Assembly: GCF_000308435.1 (NCBI RefSeq)
Contig: NZ_BAFR01000107.1
Span: forward strand, 124,001-188,000
Length of the DNA: 64,000 nt
Direction: 5' to 3'
Origin: Nocardia araoensis NBRC 100135
GTDB taxonomy: Bacteria; Actinomycetota; Actinomycetes; Mycobacteriales; Mycobacteriaceae
The position numbers and the translations under genes were made by a program. The notes below the pieces were generated by a model, which ran no database searches, was not told where the DNA came from, and worked only from the letters and a program-made list of their open reading frames with translations. The first letter of the stretch is position 1; each line of letters starts with the position of its first letter. This document shows, one piece after another, positions 33,093 to 41,385 of the stretch.

Positions 33093-34412
33093 ATGCGTAC
33101 ACGCACTCACCGGCGCGGGTTCGCCGCGTTGTCGGCCGCTGCGGCGGTGCTGATGGCTTCGGGGGTTTCCGCTGCTCAGCCGAGCCGGGAGCTGCCTGTG
33201 TTCGATGGGGATTTCTTGTGGGGTGTGGCTTCGTCGGGGTTTCAGTCCGAGGGGCATGCGCCCGATAGCAATTGGTCGCGTTTCGTCGCCTCGGGTGGGA
33301 CGGCGGATCCGTATCTGGATTCGGTGGATTTCGCCCGCCGCTATCGCACCGATATCGAGTTGGCGGCCCGGCTGGGTGTGCGGGTCTACCGGGTGGGTAT
33401 CGAGTGGGCGCGGCTGCAGCCTGCGCCGCATGCCTGGGACGAGGCGGCGTTCGGGTTCTACGACGATGTGATCGACCGGATCGTCGCGGCGGGGATGCGG
33501 CCGATGCTGACGTTGGATCACTGGGTGTATCCGGGGTGGGCGATGGATCGGGGCGGGTGGCGCAATCCGGGCATGGTGGAGGATTGGCTGGCGAACATGC
33601 GTGAGGTGGTGCGCCGGTATGCCGCGCGGGATCCGTTGTGGGTGACGTTCAATGAGCCCGTCGCGTATGTCGGCACCGAGTTGCGCACGGGCGGGATCGG
33701 TGTCGAGGAGGCGCCGGTGATGTTGGACCGGATCGCGCAGGCGCACAACGAGATCTACGACGTCATCCACGGCTGTCGACCGGACGCACAGGTGACCAGC
33801 AATCTGGGGTATGTGGCGGGCGCGGAGACGGAGGTGAATCAGCCGATCGTGGACCGCATTTCGGCGAAGTTGGACTTCATCGGGCTCGACTATTACTTCG
33901 CTCCGCTGCCGCAGACCGGGGAGGCGGCGCAGGGCGGTGTGGAGGGGGGTACGCCGATCTGGGAGCTGCCGGTGCATCCGGAGGGTATCTACTACGCGTT
34001 GCGGCATTACGCGCGCCAGTTTCCGGGTCGTCCGCTGTATGTCGTGGAGAACGGGCTTCCGACGGAGAACGGGCAGGTTCGCCCGGACGGGTACACCCGC
34101 GCCGATCATCTGCGGGACACGGTGTATTGGCTGCAGCGGGCGAAGGCCGATGGGATGAACGTCATCGGCTACAACTATTGGAGTCTGACGGACAACTACG
34201 AGTGGGGTTCCTACGCGCCACGGTTCGGGCTCTACACAGTCGACGTGCTGACCGATCCGACGTTGGCGCGGCGGGCGACCGATGGGGTCGAGGCGTATGC
34301 GCGAGTGATCCGTGCGGGTGGCGTGGCGCCGGCTTATCGGCCGACGCGGGCTCCGGTTCCGTGTGTTCACATCGACGCGGCGGAGACCTGTGTCGGGGAG
34401 GACCCGGCCTAG
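33093..34412 (+). CDS. Secreted glycoside hydrolase family 1 (beta-glucosidase-like)
   Basis: 439-residue retaining beta-glycosidase. The N-terminus is a Sec signal peptide (Arg-rich start, core AALSAAAAVLMASG, likely cleavage after VSA). The GH1 start LWGVASSGFQSEG, the acid/base Glu in VTFNEP, and the nucleophile Glu in YVVENGLPT are intact. A Cys pair near the C-terminus (PCVHIDAAETC) may form a disulfide. The ATG at 33093 was chosen over an earlier frame because it opens the signal peptide and has TACGCT 6 nt upstream (leaderless). It acts outside the cell; the natural glycoside is unknown. Confidence 0.93.
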   Translation: MRTRTHRRGFAALSAAAAVLMASGVSAAQPSRELPVFDGDFLWGVASSGFQSEGHAPDSNWSRFVASGGTADPYLDSVDFARRYRTDIELAARLGVRVYRVGIEWARLQPAPHAWDEAAFGFYDDVIDRIVAAGMRPMLTLDHWVYPGWAMDRGGWRNPGMVEDWLANMREVVRRYAARDPLWVTFNEPVAYVGTELRTGGIGVEEAPVMLDRIAQAHNEIYDVIHGCRPDAQVTSNLGYVAGAETEVNQPIVDRISAKLDFIGLDYYFAPLPQTGEAAQGGVEGGTPIWELPVHPEGIYYALRHYARQFPGRPLYVVENGLPTENGQVRPDGYTRADHLRDTVYWLQRAKADGMNVIGYNYWSLTDNYEWGSYAPRFGLYTVDVLTDPTLARRATDGVEAYARVIRAGGVAPAYRPTRAPVPCVHIDAAETCVGEDPA

Positions 34413-34512
34413 CGCGGTCGTTGTCGCCGGGTGGTGGCGGGGTTCGGGTAACGTCGGGCGGGAGAGCACGCGTTCACGGGTGGTGCAGGCTCCCCGCCCG
34501 GAGAGGTGATCC

Positions 34513-35334
34513 ATGACGACCGATAGTCACCTGCCGCTCGGCTTGCGGTATCCGGCGGCGTCCTTCTCGGAGTATCTGCGCCGGTATGCGCCGGAGTTGT
34601 TGCCGGAGCGGGATTTCGGCGGTGGTACCGGTGCTGTCGCGCCGCATGGGACGACGATCGTCGCGATCCGTTATCGCGGTGGCGTGTTGGTGGCGGGTGA
34701 TCGGCGGGGCACGATGGCGCATCTGGTGTCGACGCGCGATATGCAGAAGGTGTTCGTCACCGACACGTATTCGGCGGCGGGTTTCGCGGGCACGGTCGGG
34801 ATGGCGGTGGAGATGATCCGGTTGTTCGCGGTGGAGCTCGAGCATTACGAGAAGATCGAGGGGGCTTCGCTGACCTTCGACGGTAAGGCCACGAAGTTGT
34901 CGGCGATGGTGCGGGCGAATCTGCCTGCCGCGTTGCAGGACATGGCGGTGATCCCCGTGCTGGTGGGTTATGACCCGGATGCCGCGGATGCGGAGCGGGC
35001 GGGGCGGATCGTCTCGTATGACGCGGTGGGTGGCCGGCAGGAAGAGCGTTTCGGTTACACCGCGGTCGGTTCCGGTTCGGTGTTCGCGAAGTCGTCGTTG
35101 AAGAAGACCTATCGCCGCGATATCGATGCGGAGACGGCGTTGCGGCTGGCGGTGCAGGCGCTGTTCGACGCGGCCGATGACGATACCGCGACGGGTGGTC
35201 CGGATCTGTTGCGGGATATCTATCCGACCGCGGTGCTGGTCGATGCCGACGGCGCGGTGGAGGTGGCGCAGGAGCGTCTGGCGGAGCTCACCCGCGCGGT
35301 GGCGGCTGAGCGTGCGGCCGCGGAGGGGCACTAG
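34513..35334 (+). CDS. prcB: Proteasome beta subunit PrcB (orphan copy)
   Basis: Catalytic subunit of the actinobacterial 20S proteasome, which degrades pupylated proteins. A 46-residue propeptide ends in APHG, and the catalytic N-terminal Thr is residue 47 (TTIVAIRY). The supporting Asp in AGDRRGT and the Lys in RDMQKVF are conserved, as are [11 protein letters not shown] and [13 protein letters not shown]. The ATG has AGAGGTG 5 nt upstream. Normally prcB is directly followed by prcA inside dop-pup-prcB-prcA-pafA; here no prcA, pup, dop or pafA is present and 455 bp of non-coding DNA follow. It is probably a second copy. Confidence 0.94.
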   Translation: MTTDSHLPLGLRYPAASFSEYLRRYAPELLPERDFGGGTGAVAPHGTTIVAIRYRGGVLVAGDRRGTMAHLVSTRDMQKVFVTDTYSAAGFAGTVGMAVEMIRLFAVELEHYEKIEGASLTFDGKATKLSAMVRANLPAALQDMAVIPVLVGYDPDAADAERAGRIVSYDAVGGRQEERFGYTAVGSGSVFAKSSLKKTYRRDIDAETALRLAVQALFDAADDDTATGGPDLLRDIYPTAVLVDADGAVEVAQERLAELTRAVAAERAAAEGH

Positions 35335-35789
35335 CGGCATCGGCTCGATCCGCTTCGCGCGCCGATCCTCGGATTGCGTGCGGGCGGCGGGAATTCGCGA
35401 TTTTTCGGCCGCGCCGAGTTCGTGCTGCGTGGATTTGTGACCCAGGTCCCAATGAAGTCTTGTTAAGCCTGTCACAGCAATCGGGGGTCGGCGGAGCCGG
35501 GATCGTTGTGATGAAACTGCGTATATCGAGTTCAACGCCCTACCCGAAATGTTACTCACCGGTTGGGTCACTCTCCCTCGGCATGCCCTGGTAGCTGCGA
35601 CGATGCGTGGGAGATCGATCACGCTTGCCTGCTGTCGCGCAGGTGCTTACGGTTAATTCGGTCGATGGCCGATGACGCCCGATCGATTTACATCTCATTG
35701 ATGTGCCGCGAATTCGGCTTCCGGGGCAATTCCACTGTTATTGCTTTCGGCAGCAGCGCTATTCATGCGGCACCGGCGAAAATGGAGCG
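35335..35789. other. 455-bp intergenic region after prcB
   Basis: I looked specifically for a prcA remnant and found none. The stretch is less GC-rich after 35440 and has only short ORFs without ribosome-binding sites. It probably holds the promoter of the membrane protein that follows; no clear -10/-35 pair or hairpin stands out. Confidence 0.45.
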
Positions 35790-36680
35790 ATGGTACAACC
35801 AACCCCTTGGCAGGTAAGCGAAGCGCGAGACCGTCGGAGCCGCGGCTCCGGAGGCACCGGACGCGGGGCGAGGCCACCACGGGGTGTGGACTGGGGCTTC
35901 TTGTTCGCGGCGGTCGCGAGTGCGGTCGGCTTCGCTCTGCTGTTCCAGCCGTGGCTTTCGGCGTCGGGTTCGGGTGGTGTGGCCCGCTCCGACGCGTTCG
36001 GCCGGGTCACCGGGGTCACCAACGGTTTCGACGAGTGGTCGGTGTCGAAATTCCGTGACGTGAACATCAGTGGCGCGTGGGGTCTGCTGGCCGCGGCCGC
36101 GATGCTCGTCACCGTGTTCGCCGCGCTGGCGCAGATTCGGGTGCGCACTCGCGCGCTCGCTGCTCTGGTGATCGGCTCCAGCGCGACCGCGGCGATCGTG
36201 GTGCTGATCGCCCTGATGTATCTGGATGCCAGGGGGCCGGAACTGAGGATCCTGATCGATCCGGGTGAGGGTCTCGGCGCGGGGTTGGTGCACCGGTTTC
36301 TCGGCGAGTTCGGGAGTGCATCCGGTTCGGGTGAGCGGCGTATGGCCAGCGCGGGACTGACCTCGATGGCGTTGCTCGCCGGAGTGCTGAGCTCCGCCGC
36401 CGCGGTGGCCGCGATCGCGCAGGGCACTCGCCGCTACGGCCTCAGCCCGATGCGCGCCCTGTCGTGGTTGGTGACGCCGCTGCCCGCCGAGCCGGAGCAA
36501 CCCGTGGCCGTCGCCGAGGCGCCACGGCCGGTGGCGCAGCCGACGCCGGACGCCGCGGAGCGGCTGCTGTGGGACGAGCTGGTGTTCGACGACGACTTGG
36601 TCGCCAACGTCACGTGGGTGCGGAACCCGCCTCGGCCCGAAACGCCCGGGGATCGGTCGAAGCCGGTCCTCACCCGCTAG
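35790..36680 (+). CDS. Hypothetical membrane protein, 296 aa
   Basis: Four predicted membrane segments: near GFLFAAVASAVGFALLF, WGLLAAAAMLVTVFAAL, ALVIGSSATAAIVVLIAL and ALLAGVLSSAAAVAAIA. A roughly 50-residue extracytoplasmic loop lies between helices 1 and 2 and another between 3 and 4. The C-terminal 60 residues are Pro-rich and end in a small conserved-looking segment (LLWDELVFDDDLVANVTWVRNPP). The ATG at 35790 follows AATGGAG. No function recognised. The stop overlaps the convergent VOC gene by 4 bp. Confidence 0.82.
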   Translation: MVQPTPWQVSEARDRRSRGSGGTGRGARPPRGVDWGFLFAAVASAVGFALLFQPWLSASGSGGVARSDAFGRVTGVTNGFDEWSVSKFRDVNISGAWGLLAAAAMLVTVFAALAQIRVRTRALAALVIGSSATAAIVVLIALMYLDARGPELRILIDPGEGLGAGLVHRFLGEFGSASGSGERRMASAGLTSMALLAGVLSSAAAVAAIAQGTRRYGLSPMRALSWLVTPLPAEPEQPVAVAEAPRPVAQPTPDAAERLLWDELVFDDDLVANVTWVRNPPRPETPGDRSKPVLTR

Positions 36681-37066
36681 CGGCCGGCGGCCGGTCCCAG
36701 CACGCGCGCCCGTGTCTCGGGCGACCACTGCACGTATTCCACTTCCGCGCCGTCGGCGTGCCGGACGTACACGAAGGTCCCGGTGGCGCTGGTGAGCGGG
36801 CCGGCGATCAGCTCGGCGCCGTATTCGCTCACCGTCCGCAGTACAGCGTCGAGATCGTCGACTATCACCGGGCCGACCGTGGTCCGGTAGCGCTCCACAT
36901 CGTCGGGGCGGCCCGCGATGAGCAGGAAGTCGCCGACGGCGGCGAGTTCGGCGCGCTCGAAGCCGAAACGGAGATCGGCTTTCGCGCCGGCCAGCCGTTC
37001 GTAGATCGGCAGGGCGGTGTCGAGGTCGGAGACGAACACTCTGGCATAGGTTTTCAGGATGCGCAC
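36677..37066 (-). CDS. VOC (glyoxalase/bleomycin resistance) family protein
   Basis: 129-residue VOC-fold protein from the GTG at 37066 (MRILKTYARVFVSDL); a GTG at 37111 would add 15 residues, and the SD (GAGGAG) is 12 nt before 37066. Two beta-alpha-beta-beta-beta units are visible, from LKTYARVFVSDLDTALPIYERL and from GTFVYVRHADGAEVEYVQW, the latter supplying a Glu typical of metal ligands. Substrate unknown. It is downstream of and in line with the LLM gene but separated by other DNA from it (starts 97 bp before its stop). Confidence 0.83.
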   Translation of the reverse strand: MRILKTYARVFVSDLDTALPIYERLAGAKADLRFGFERAELAAVGDFLLIAGRPDDVERYRTTVGPVIVDDLDAVLRTVSEYGAELIAGPLTSATGTFVYVRHADGAEVEYVQWSPETRARVLGPAAGR

Positions 37067-37162
37067 CGGGTCGAGTATCTCCTCGTTCCTATGGGAGACG
37101 GGTTGCTGCACGGTATGTGCGCCGCGCGCTCATCTCGTCGAGTTGCTGCGGCAGCGGCCGCG

Positions 37163-38461
37163 TCAGTCCGGGAGCGGGGGTAGTTCGAGGTTTTCGCGGA
37201 AGGTCGCGCCGACGTAGTCGGAACCGGCGATGCCGCGGCGGCGAAGTTCCGGCAGCAGTCCGTTGACGACGAAGTCGCGGGTGCGGTCGTCGGCGAGCCC
37301 GCCCAGGGAGATCACGTCGAGAACGCCTGCGTCGTAGCGCTCTTCGATCGCGTCGGCAAGTTGTTCGGGGGTTCCGGCGGCGGCCCAGTGACCGGTGTCT
37401 TTGGCGGCGATGATCAGCTCTCGCAGCGTCTTTCCCGATCGCGCGAAGTTGCTGAAGATCTCGACGCGGCCGCGTCTGCGCTGCACGGAGGCCACGTCGG
37501 GCAGCAAGCTGTCCGGTAGGGGTTTGTCCAGCGGCAGGCCGGACAGGTCGACGCCGCCACCGAGCATGTCGGCGAGGGCGGCGCGGCCGGACTCGAAGTC
37601 GGTCGCCTCGGCCTGTTCCCGCGCGAGGCGCTGTGCTTCGGCTTCGGTGGCGCCGTAGGTGGCGTGGAACGAGCTCATGATCAACGGCAGGCCCTCGGCG
37701 CGGCCGAGTTCGCCGGCGCGGGCGCGGATGCGTTTGGTGTAGGTGACCGCGTCTTCGAGGGTCGGCAGTGAGGTGAACACGACCTCGGCGAACCGCGCGC
37801 CCAGTTCGATGCCGCCCGCCGATTGCCCGGCCTGGAACTGTACGGGTCTGCGTTGCGGCAGCGGCGGGATGTTCAGTGGCCCACGGACGGTGAAGTACCG
37901 GCCCGCGTGATCGATGGGCCGCACGCGGGTGGCGTCCAGGATCGCGCCGCCGTGCCCGTCGGAGGTCAGCGCGCCGGGGCGCCAGCTGTCGAACAGGGCG
38001 TTGACCACCTCGAGGGATTCGGTGGCGCGGGCATACCGCTCTTCGGGGCTGGGCAGTTCCTGGTCGCCGTAGTTCTCCTCCCCCACCGAAGAGGTCACCG
38101 CGTTCCATGCCGCGCGGCCGTTGCTGATGTGGTCGAGGGTGCCGAAGAGCCGGGCGAGGTTGTAGGGGTGGTGGAAGGTGGTGGTCACCGTCGCGATGAG
38201 CCCGATATGCGAGGTGACGGCGCTCAACGCGGACAGGAAGATCAACGGTTCCTGCGCGCCGATCGCGCCTTGCGCGCCGAAACTGAGCAGGTCGGCGGCG
38301 AAGAGGGCGTCGAACTTGTGTTGTTCGGCGATCTTCGCGATCTCGATCGAGGACGCGACCGTGGTGGTGGCCGGATCGATGGCCGCCGCGTACACGCTGA
38401 CCGCACCGCTGACTCCCGTGACGATCTTCAGGGGCCGTCGTCGCCCACCAGCATTGCCCAT
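37163..38461 (-). CDS. LLM class flavin-dependent monooxygenase (NtaA/SnaA/DszA type)
   Basis: 432-residue bacterial-luciferase-like monooxygenase using reduced FMN. The NtaA/SnaA/DszA signature is clear: LIATVTTTFHHPYNLARLFGTLDHISNGRAAWNAVTS, NYGDQELPSPEERYARATESLEVV, and RGPLNIPPLPQRRPVQFQAGQSAGG. Relatives oxidise sulfur compounds, nitrilotriacetate or alkanes. It needs a separate flavin reductase, not encoded next to it. The ATG at 38461 has no obvious SD; the protein start is consistent with homologues. Confidence 0.9.
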   Translation of the reverse strand: MGNAGGRRRPLKIVTGVSGAVSVYAAAIDPATTTVASSIEIAKIAEQHKFDALFAADLLSFGAQGAIGAQEPLIFLSALSAVTSHIGLIATVTTTFHHPYNLARLFGTLDHISNGRAAWNAVTSSVGEENYGDQELPSPEERYARATESLEVVNALFDSWRPGALTSDGHGGAILDATRVRPIDHAGRYFTVRGPLNIPPLPQRRPVQFQAGQSAGGIELGARFAEVVFTSLPTLEDAVTYTKRIRARAGELGRAEGLPLIMSSFHATYGATEAEAQRLAREQAEATDFESGRAALADMLGGGVDLSGLPLDKPLPDSLLPDVASVQRRRGRVEIFSNFARSGKTLRELIIAAKDTGHWAAAGTPEQLADAIEERYDAGVLDVISLGGLADDRTRDFVVNGLLPELRRRGIAGSDYVGATFRENLELPPLPD

Positions 38462-38608
38462 TGCGGCGACGCTACCGGCGGGCGGCGTTGTCGGAACGGG
38501 TTGCGATCAGCGAGATGTTTTCTGCCCGACGGGAAAACACCGGGCCCGGCAGATGTCGAATGCCCGTCGCCCAGGCGATTCGGCGTGGTTTCGTACACCG
38601 GGGCCGAT

Positions 38609-38788
38609 CTAGGCCTGCTCCGGCCCTTCGCCGTGGTCCTCGGTCCTGGGCCGGGGAGCATGCGGCACCCGCACCACTCCGGTGTCGAGATCGATGTCGA
38701 AGCGCGGCGTATAGGTCTGTCCGTCGCTGTCCTCGCTGCCCTCATGGGTCAGCTTCTTGCCCGGAAACAGCTCGCCGATCACGCCCAT
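38609..38788 (-). CDS. Small conserved-type hypothetical protein, 59 aa
   Basis: An ORF too short for usual cut-offs but with a good SD (AAGGTGATCGT before ATG) and protein-like composition: MGVIGELFPGKKLTHEG, then an acidic-aromatic stretch (YTPRFDIDLDTGVVRVP) and a charged tail. The first half looks like a small beta-rich domain. No function recognised. It is 147 bp upstream of the LLM gene on the same strand but far enough to be separate. Confidence 0.7.
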   Translation of the reverse strand: MGVIGELFPGKKLTHEGSEDSDGQTYTPRFDIDLDTGVVRVPHAPRPRTEDHGEGPEQA

Positions 38789-39015
38789 ACGATCACCTTA
38801 CGCGCGAGCGGGCCCGTCGCCTGCGCATCCCCGCACGGCGCACGATCGATGAGTGGGAGGGCCGATCGCCGGGCGATAGCCACTGGACGGGTTCCATTTC
38901 GGCACCGAGAGGATGCTGCTCGGTTAGCATCATGTTCTGCTCCTACCGGCTGAGGACCGCGGCACGGGGAGCTCTGGGCGACCGACACCGGAGTGACGAC
39001 AGATCGGCCTACCAA

Positions 39016-39267
39016 ATGGAACAAGACGCCGACCTCGCCCAGGCCAGGGTCTTCTTGGAGTTGCTGACCCGGCGAGCCCAGACGTTGGCGCGGGACATGG
39101 AATCCGCTCACCGCCGCGATCCCGCCGCGCGGCACGAACTGTACAGCGAACTGTGCGTGGTGCGCCGCTATATCGAGCGTCTGCACCGCAGATTCCCGGA
39201 AACCGCCGGGCCGCAAGCGCATCGGCAGCTGGCCGCCGTCCCGGCGACCCAGCGGACGCTGGGTTGA
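39016..39267 (+). CDS. Hypothetical helical protein, 83 aa
   Basis: Highly charged, helix-forming protein with Arg/His/Glu heptad-like stretches (FLELLTRRAQTLARDMESAHRR, LCVVRRYIERLHRRF). No domain recognised. The ATG at 39016 is one choice; an in-frame ATG at about 38932 would add 28 residues. No strong SD is seen. It converges on the TetR gene (13-bp gap). Confidence 0.55.
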   Translation: MEQDADLAQARVFLELLTRRAQTLARDMESAHRRDPAARHELYSELCVVRRYIERLHRRFPETAGPQAHRQLAAVPATQRTLG

Positions 39268-39279
39268 GCCGGGCCGGGT

Positions 39280-39918
39280 TCAGCGCCCCGGCGCGGCGGT
39301 CGTGCGCTCGGGGACGGGCACGGTGAGCATGGCGACGATCATGTCCACGATCTCCGCGGCGTCGCCGGGGTGGGCGGTGCGCACACCCGCTTCCAGGGTG
39401 CGCTCGTAGTCGGCGATCAACGCGAACATGACGGTGGCCATGGTTTCCAGGCGCTGTCTGCGCAGTCGCCGCGGCAGGCCGGTCAGCGCGGCGTCGAGGC
39501 GGGTGGCGATGATGCGGACCGCGGCGCGGTCGGCGCCTGCGAGGCGGTGCGCGTCCGCGACGACGGGATGGGTGCGTACCACGTCCAGGAAACGGCCGAG
39601 GTGGGTCACCCGGTCGTGGCCGAGCAATTCGAGGATGGGGGTCGCGAGCATGGCGACGAGGGCGTGCACGTCGTTGGCGCGGCCGTCGGCTTCGTGGGCG
39701 GCCAGCAGGTGCATGCGCCGCTGTTCGAGCCAGTTCATCCGGCGCTCGACGATGGCTTCGATCAGCCCGGTGCGGGAATCGAAGTAGTAGTGCACGGCGG
39801 AGTTGTTGCGCTGGCCTGCGGCGGCGGCGATGTCGCGCAGCGGCACGTCGACGCCGCGTTCGGCGATGAGGCGTTCTCCGGCGTCGAGCAAGGCGGTGCG
39901 CGAATCGTCGCTCGGCAT
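39280..39918 (-). CDS. TetR/AcrR family transcriptional regulator
   Basis: 212-residue TetR regulator. The helix-turn-helix LRDIAAAAGQRNNSAVHYYFDSRTGL (residues about 25-50) contains the NNSAVHYYF variant common in regulators of fatty acid or steroid degradation. It is divergent from the SDR/VOC operon with a 61-bp intergenic region holding TAAACAC repeats, so it probably controls that operon and itself. Confidence 0.9.
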   Translation of the reverse strand: MPSDDSRTALLDAGERLIAERGVDVPLRDIAAAAGQRNNSAVHYYFDSRTGLIEAIVERRMNWLEQRRMHLLAAHEADGRANDVHALVAMLATPILELLGHDRVTHLGRFLDVVRTHPVVADAHRLAGADRAAVRIIATRLDAALTGLPRRLRRQRLETMATVMFALIADYERTLEAGVRTAHPGDAAEIVDMIVAMLTVPVPERTTAAPGR

Positions 39919-39930
39919 AACCGCACTGTA

Positions 39931-39972
39931 CTAAACACGAGTATTGACGATGTTAAACACAGATGCTTAATT
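39931..39972 (+). promoter_or_regulatory. Promoter and TAAACAC repeats between TetR and SDR genes
   Basis: TTGACG at 39944-39949 and TTAATT at 39967-39972, with a 17-bp spacer, form a good -35/-10 pair. Transcription would begin about 7 nt later, at the GTG at 39980 (leaderless). TAAACAC occurs twice (39932-39938 and 39954-39960), flanking and within the promoter, and is the best operator candidate. Confidence 0.55.
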
Positions 39973-39979
39973 GAACGGC

Positions 39980-40744
39980 GTGGATAATGTGGCGGTGGTC
40001 ACCGGTGCCGCGTCCGGCCTCGGCGCCGCGCTGTGCCGCCTGCTGGCCGCGCGGGGCGTCGCGGTCGTGGCCGCCGACATCGATGCCGCCGGGCTGGTCG
40101 GGCTGGCCGCCGATACCGCGATCCACACCCAGGTCGTCGACGTCTGCGACGACGACCAGATGCGCCGCCTGGTGCACGGCACCGTGGCAGAGCTGGGGCG
40201 CATCGACTTCCTGTTCAACAACGCGGGGATCCGGCTCGGCGGAGCCGCCGAACAGATGCCGTTGGCGCAGTGGCGGCGGCTGGTGGATGTGAACCTGTGG
40301 GGCGTGGTGCACGCAACGCGCCACGTCTATCCGCTGATGCGCGCGCAGGGCTGCGGGCACATCGTCAACATGACGTCGCTGGCGGGACTGACACCGGTGG
40401 CGCCGTCGGCGGCGTACGCGATGACCGAGCACGCGGTGGTCGGGCTCAGCACCGCGCTGCGCGTCGAGGCGGCCGCGGCCGGTGTCCGAGTGAGCGTGGC
40501 CGTGCCCGGCGGGGTCGCGCCCGACATCGTCGATTCCGGGATCGACCTGCCCGGGTATTCGTATCGTGGTCCGGCCCGCCGGATGCCGGTCGGGATGACC
40601 GGTTCCGAACGCGCCGCGCGGCACATTCTGCGCGGCATGCGGAAGAACCGGCCCTACATCGTCTTTCCGCACTACAACAGGGCGGTCGTCGCCGCCCACC
40701 GGTGGTGTCCCGGGCTGATGAGCCGCCTCGGGGGCCGCCGATGA
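39980..40744 (+). CDS. SDR family oxidoreductase-like protein with Lys replaced in the active site
   Basis: 254-residue Rossmann-fold short-chain dehydrogenase/reductase. The cofactor motif VTGAASGLG, NNAG and the catalytic Ser in NMTSLAG are present. The YxxxK motif reads YAMTE: Tyr is kept but the catalytic Lys is Glu (codon GAG), so ordinary dehydrogenase activity is doubtful. The GTG at 39980 is preferred (7 nt after the -10 box); a TTG at 39971 is the other choice. The last codons overlap the next gene as ATGA. Probably handles a hydrophobic acyl or steroid-like substrate together with the VOC protein. Confidence 0.87.
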   Translation: MDNVAVVTGAASGLGAALCRLLAARGVAVVAADIDAAGLVGLAADTAIHTQVVDVCDDDQMRRLVHGTVAELGRIDFLFNNAGIRLGGAAEQMPLAQWRRLVDVNLWGVVHATRHVYPLMRAQGCGHIVNMTSLAGLTPVAPSAAYAMTEHAVVGLSTALRVEAAAAGVRVSVAVPGGVAPDIVDSGIDLPGYSYRGPARRMPVGMTGSERAARHILRGMRKNRPYIVFPHYNRAVVAAHRWCPGLMSRLGGRR

Positions 40745-41244
40745 TCGCCGGCGGACCGATCTTCCAACTGTGCTGGGTGGTGGGTGATCTGGCCGCGGCC
40801 TGCCAGGCGTTCACCACCCGGTACGGAGTCGGCGAGTGGTTCACCATCCCGGATGTCCACTTCGGCCCCGATGCCGCCGAACTGCGTGGCGCTCCGGCCG
40901 ATTACACCATCGGCGTGGCACTCGGCTACGCGGGTGGCCAGCAGTTGGAGCTGATCGAGCCGCGCGGCGGGGTGAGCCTGTATTCCGAGCATCTGGAGCG
41001 TGTCGGCCCCGGACTGCATCACGCCGCCTGGGTGCCCGAGGACTACGACGCCGCGCTCGCCGAGGCCGCCGCGGCGGGTATCGAGATCACCGCGCGCGGC
41101 AGCTTCGACGGCGTCGGGATGGAGTTCGCCTACCTCGACGGCGGGCCGATCGGCTCGCACATCGAACTGCTGCGGTTGTCGGCGGAGATGAAAGTGCTGT
41201 TCGACCACTTGATTCCGGAAGGCTTCACCAACCCATGGCAGTAG
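40741..41244 (+). CDS. VOC family protein (glyoxalase-like)
   Basis: 167-residue VOC protein with two paired modules: IFQLCWVVGDLAAACQAFTTRYG at the start and GPGLHHAAWVPEDYDAALAEAAAAGIEI in the second half. His and Glu in LHHAAW and IELL may be metal ligands. It overlaps the SDR gene by 4 bp (ATGA) and is therefore coupled to it. The family includes methylmalonyl-CoA epimerase-like and lyase-like enzymes; exact role unknown. Confidence 0.88.
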   Translation: MIAGGPIFQLCWVVGDLAAACQAFTTRYGVGEWFTIPDVHFGPDAAELRGAPADYTIGVALGYAGGQQLELIEPRGGVSLYSEHLERVGPGLHHAAWVPEDYDAALAEAAAAGIEITARGSFDGVGMEFAYLDGGPIGSHIELLRLSAEMKVLFDHLIPEGFTNPWQ

Positions 41245-41385
41245 GCGGCAGCCCTCGTGCCGTCCTCGACATCGTCGAGGCGGCTCGGGTTGTCGTCTGC
41301 GGCAGTTCCCATCACGTCCCGGTGACGGCCCCGGCCGGCGCAGGGACCCGTGCGGCGCGCTGGACGCGCCAGGAAGGCGAGCACC

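Noticed and set aside
35335..35789. Possible prcA remnant after prcB
   Set aside because: All frames were read; no proteasome alpha motifs were found.
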